From the NCBI GenBank assembly GCA_037074765.1, contig JBAMDO010000201.1, positions 35,552 to 99,551 on the forward strand: a stretch of 64,000 bases of DNA, given 5' to 3'. The stretch's first letter is position 1, and each line of letters starts with the position of its first letter. The DNA is from Mansonella perstans. Taxonomy: Eukaryota; Nematoda; Chromadorea; Rhabditida; Onchocercidae. The translations under genes and the position numbers were made by a program. Positions 62,101 to 64,000 of the stretch are shown here, in pieces. The notes beneath the pieces are model-generated. The model was not told the origin of the DNA. It saw only the letters and a program-made list of their open reading frames with translations, and made no database searches.

Positions 62101-63683
62101 AAATGCAAAAATCCAACGAAACAAGTTAAATAGGACAAAAAAGAAAAAAACAAAATAAAGTAAAATATAAAATGAAGCAAAGTGAAGTATGAAGCAAACC
62201 TTTTTGGAAGATTTGAACACGTTACATTTAAATGTATTTGATGCACCATCACGTGCAATATAAGAGAATATTTGCAAATCCTGAGAATCGTGAGACACAT
62301 AAAAAACCCTGAAATTAAAAAATAATTTGATTAAAAATTAAATTATTAATAATTGTAATAATTAATTTACTCATTATAATGCCTATAAAGACACATGTGT
62401 TTTACATCAATTCGTTTATCGTATGATGCTTACAAGGTATCCCAATATTTCTGGCCTGGTCTAGCCTAACGTATGCGTGATAAACTAATTCTACAATCCT
62501 AAAACTTACTCCCCTGTTCCCTGCACTTTTATATGGCTGATTTACTAATTCCATCATCGTACAAATCCTAAAAGTTTTGCCAATATTTCCAATCTTCCCG
62601 TTATAAACGAATTAAAATGATACGAGGACCATTTGTGCAAAAAATATATTTCGTGGATTATTATTTCAGTAGGAAAAAAAAAAAAACAAACCTATGAATG
62701 GGATGAAACATCACCAAAAGTTTGCTTTCATCCCAAGTTAACTCCTTTTGTGTTTTCTAAAACAATTGATTTAAAAAAATAAAAAAAAAACTGCAAACTG
62801 TATGATTTGCCTAGATTAAAATATTTTAATTAAGATTTCAAAGATCGAAATAATTAGCAAAATTATCCAACAAACCATTACGATGGCTAAAGCATACAGT
62901 GATGTACGGGGAAGTCAAGTATTTCTTTTTGTTTGTTGAAAAATAAATATATTAGAAAAGAAATTGACCTTTTTTCGCTGTAGAACAACTTTTATTCCAT
63001 CAATGGAAACGATAATATCAACAGGACGTTTCTTAATTCCTCGTGCTTTGAATTCATACTATAACAATAACAACAGTAATGTCTATTTTGCAGAAAAATT
63101 GCAGGATATTTTATCAACATATCCTTACATGTTACTCACCAATTATTCATATAAGTATTACCGGGAGCAATAGGCACATATCATTTCTACGACAAAACTA
63201 TCTATTTTTGCAAGGAAAAAAGTGTGGAATATTTTCAACGTATCCTTATCTATCGATTATTCATATGAGTATTACCGGGGGCAATGGGCACGATATCATT
63301 TTTAGGGCAAAACTATTTTTGCAAGAAAAAAAAATGTTGAATGTTAGATATTTTCAATGCATCCATTTACGTATCAATTGTTTATCGTTACAAATATTAC
63401 TGACAATTAAATGTCATGTATATTGGAGAGAAAAAAAGAATTGAATTATTTCATTATGAAAATGAAATTCAAAAACTGTTGTTGCTATGATGAATCCTTA
63501 ACATTTTGAAAGACAAAAAAAAATCAAGGCAATCATTCTTAAGTTTCTGTAAAAAATCTTATTCAATATTATTTTTACAACTTCATTTTTTTTAAATATC
63601 CAATTACTTACTCGAACTCGACGCATTGCGGCGACAATTTCAATACGTGAACCAGGTCGTGGTATTTCCATACTTCCTACGTA
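38899..63683 (-). CDS. dyc-1: NOS1AP/CAPON-like PTB adaptor, DYC-1 family (5' end beyond window; 20 exons, about 1020 aa seen)
   Basis: Exons in reading order: 63612-63683, 62969-63058, 62692-62756, 62200-62308, 52792-52918, 47354-47520, 46759-46961, 46080 (or 46071)-46224, 45470-45700, 45073-45198, 44091-44216, 42858-42986, 42595-42720, 42042-42161, 41641-41751, 41109-41332, 40613-40741, 40325-40506, 39510-39849, 38899-39133; all joins keep phase. The first five give nearly the whole PTB domain and read close to [83 protein letters not shown] coiled coil (exons 45470-44091: [26 protein letters not shown]) matches the CAPON coil. The remainder is low-complexity Ser/Pro/Gln-rich. In mammals CAPON links nNOS to partners; in C. 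elegans DYC-1 acts with dystrophin in muscle. The C-terminus TEVL could be a PDZ ligand (inference). The starting exon is missing, so the N-terminus is unknown. Confidence 0.92.
41490..41592. repeat. CATA tetranucleotide repeat
   Basis: (CATA)n with ATAT and AGAT interruptions, in an intron of the CAPON-like gene. Confidence 0.9.
42370..42515. repeat. Imperfect duplication, unit about 95 bp
   Basis: GTTTAACGTATCATTAAAAA..GTATCAGTAGAAAT is repeated as GTCTAACGTATAATGAATA..GTATCAGTAGAAAT; intronic. Confidence 0.7.
43258..43400. repeat. Tandem duplication, unit about 70 bp
   Basis: Both copies contain CTAAGCTGTGATCTAAATTA (second with CTATGATC) followed by ATCAAGGTTAAA/ATCAAAGTTAAA and an ACTTTATAATT/ACTACATAATT end. 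Confidence 0.8.
44584..44875. repeat. GGTCAGTACTGTATATAT minisatellite framed by a longer direct repeat
   Basis: Ten or more copies of an 18-22 bp unit. The array is flanked by two copies of ACCAATGAAAAACAGTATGA (about 44589 and 44837), suggesting that the whole block arose by slippage and duplication. Intronic, CAPON-like gene. Confidence 0.85.
46385..46560. other. Less AT-rich intronic patch with a nested hairpin
   Basis: TTCTAG (46407-46412) pairs with CTAGAA (46443-46448), and inside it AGAGCAA (46414-46420) pairs with TTGCTCT (46424-46430) across a 3-base loop. The sequence is unlike the simple repeats around it. Could be a transposon remnant or a structured RNA; nothing decides. Confidence 0.3.
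47226..47340. repeat. AAC/AAT trinucleotide-like repeat
   Basis: Mixed ACA, ATA and GCA steps directly after the donor of exon 47354-47520 on the minus strand. Without splicing the minus frame would run into a Val/Cys tract. Confidence 0.9.
47690..48140. other. Compositionally distinct intronic patch
   Basis: Markedly less AT-rich than its surroundings, with three GGAATTACAGTA-like repeats (47770-47835) and no frame of note. A decayed mobile element is the simplest reading; I see no terminal repeats that prove it. Confidence 0.3.
48290..48515. repeat. Tandem repeat, unit about 58-69 bp, three to four copies
   Basis: Units carry ACGTTTCGTATCCATACATA, TTTGACACTTTCATATA and TTCATTCCGTATACAT in that order. 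Confidence 0.85.
49817..50010. repeat. Two-copy repeat, unit about 95 bp
   Basis: TTCCGGTGTTGAGATTTGTT appears at about 49836 and 49909, and TCTGATTTGATCCGTC at about 49877 and 49982. The second copy has an A/G-rich insertion. It underlies the longest unassigned open frame of the window (minus, 49732-50268). Confidence 0.85.
50352..50620. repeat. Four-copy repeat, AAGAATGCGCACATGTCGTA
   Basis: Copies begin near 50351, 50414, 50501 and 50588 and most continue into a CTAAGATATGAAGAATTTT segment; spacing is irregular (about 60-90 bp). Confidence 0.85.
51641..51663. repeat. AT dinucleotide repeat
   Basis: Uninterrupted (AT)n. Confidence 0.9.
53258..53400. repeat. AT-rich tandem repeat, GATGTATATATATTTATAAC
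   Basis: About six copies of a 20-22 bp unit with ACGATGTATATA cores. Confidence 0.75.
54415..54592. repeat. CA/CATA-rich microsatellite
   Basis: ACATACAAAT steps pass into ACACACATACACACAC runs; produces Cys/Val-rich and Thr/His-rich shadow frames. Confidence 0.9.
55743..55952 (-). CDS. dyc-1: Alternative first exon of the CAPON-like gene
   Basis: Exon lying in the 9.3-kb intron between PTB exons 62200-62308 and 52792-52918. From ATG at 55925-55923 it encodes 61 residues ([20 protein letters not shown].., then [13 protein letters not shown].., ending ESDRELE) and ends with a GTATGT donor in phase 0, the phase needed by the exon beginning SQAMRVV. An acceptor (CAACAG, 55953-55958) lies 27 bases before the ATG. 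Included as an internal exon it would insert 70 residues between the last beta strand and the C-terminal helix of the PTB fold, where relatives have almost nothing. Used as a trans-spliced start it would make a short protein lacking most of the PTB domain but keeping the helix, coiled coil and tail. I favour the second reading. Confidence 0.6.
55958..56075. repeat. GATAAT/GATAGT repeat
   Basis: Imperfect hexanucleotide-like repeat directly upstream of the alternative first exon. Confidence 0.8.
57735..57850. repeat. Three-copy repeat, unit about 48 bp
   Basis: Each copy carries GAATACGATAACGATAAAAT or a close variant. Confidence 0.75.
59081..59110. repeat. TC dinucleotide repeat
   Basis: Uninterrupted (TC)n of about 30 bases. 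Confidence 0.95.
59148..59545. repeat. Two-copy duplication, unit about 200 bp
   Basis: Both copies read AACTATTAACAT, CAGTTAGCTAAG(A)ATAACATGA, TAACAATGATATCAATGTTA/TAACAATGATATCAACGTTA in order. Confidence 0.8.
61262..61730. repeat. Three-copy repeat, unit about 180-230 bp
   Basis: ACGGTACGGAAAAAGATTCA (variants at 61277 and 61467), GCAAGGGAATTTATGCAACA (61300 and 61491) and TCATTCAAATTTCGTTTCAT (61371 and 61545) recur; a third, shorter copy begins CATTCCGGTTGTAAATGGAA at about 61672. Confidence 0.85.
63085..63412. repeat. Three-copy repeat, unit about 110-120 bp
   Basis: TTTTTGCAAGGAAAAAA, TATTTTCAACGTATCCTTA and ATTCATATGAGTATTACCGG recur with decreasing similarity; intronic, between PTB exons. 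Confidence 0.85.
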
Positions 63684-64000
63684 CTGAAATTATGAAAAAA
63701 AAAAAGAATTTCATAAAACTCATCTATTCATCGTTTGATTAGTTAATTTCATTTTCTAGTACTTTTATATGATTAGTTTAATTATCGATTAATTCAATTT
63801 AATTCAGAAGAAAAGAATATTTTAAAGTTTAAAATAATACTACTAATTATTTCTTATAAGCATATTTCAATATTAAAATCAATTAATCCGCAAATAAGAA
63901 CAGAGAGCCATTTAATTGAGCAATAGTTCAGAGATATAAATAATAAGCAATAATTTTGGCTTTGTCTAAATCATTATCAATCATTTTAATTTCTATCTGT
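63684..64000. other. Intron of the CAPON-like gene running off the window
   Basis: No exon seen. The first coding exon or exons of the PTB domain must lie further right. Confidence 0.6.

Noticed and set aside
1..64000. CRISPR arrays, bacterial operons, tRNA or rRNA genes
   Set aside because: Repeats are degenerate tandem units without spacer structure; no tRNA box motifs or rRNA sequence noticed; gene structure is eukaryotic throughout.

Overview
This is eukaryotic DNA, very AT-rich and intron-rich, and most likely from a nematode. A filarial or other spirurid (clade III) worm fits best. The reasons are acceptors of the TTTTCAG type at nearly every exon, candidate trans-splice acceptors placed just before start codons, introns of a few hundred bases, a DYC-1/CAPON orthologue and an orphan Cys-loop receptor. 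Species identity is inference; no rRNA, tRNA, CRISPR array or intact transposon was seen. Only exons carry the coding signal, so I rebuilt genes by joining exons at GT..AG borders and requiring codon phase to agree at every junction.

Layout: (1) 1-866, + strand: 3' end of a Grc3/NOL9-like polynucleotide kinase gene. (2) 1762-3776, - strand: a five-exon gene for a secreted His-rich protein that I do not recognise, with an internal 41-bp exon duplication and a possible short isoform. (3) 5845-16562, - strand: complete SMC4 (condensin ATPase) in 33 coding exons, 1513 residues. (4) 16.6-30.5 kb: gene-poor and repeat-rich, holding a likely terminal exon of a Cys-rich protein (19813-19955), a three-exon small secreted N-glycosylated protein (22476-23767, - strand) and a weak frameshifted candidate (about 20.8-21.1 kb). 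(5) 30585-35437, + strand: complete eight-exon divergent pentameric ligand-gated ion channel subunit, 455 residues, whose last intron carries three copies of a splice-acceptor cassette. (6) 38899-63683, - strand: a large gene for a NOS1AP/CAPON-like PTB adaptor (C. elegans DYC-1 family). At least 20 exons lie in the window, with the 5' end beyond the right edge, an apparent internal alternative first exon at 55743-55952, and introns of up to about 9 kb filled with decayed tandem repeats.

The genes do not form a pathway. SMC4 (chromosome condensation) and Grc3/NOL9 (pre-rRNA processing) are housekeeping; the channel and the CAPON-like adaptor are neuromuscular in type; the two small secreted proteins look lineage-specific. 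The least described content is the pair of novel secreted-protein genes, the tandem in-frame acceptors of the channel gene, and the alternative N-terminus of the CAPON-like gene. All names rest on motif recognition by eye; no database search was run.
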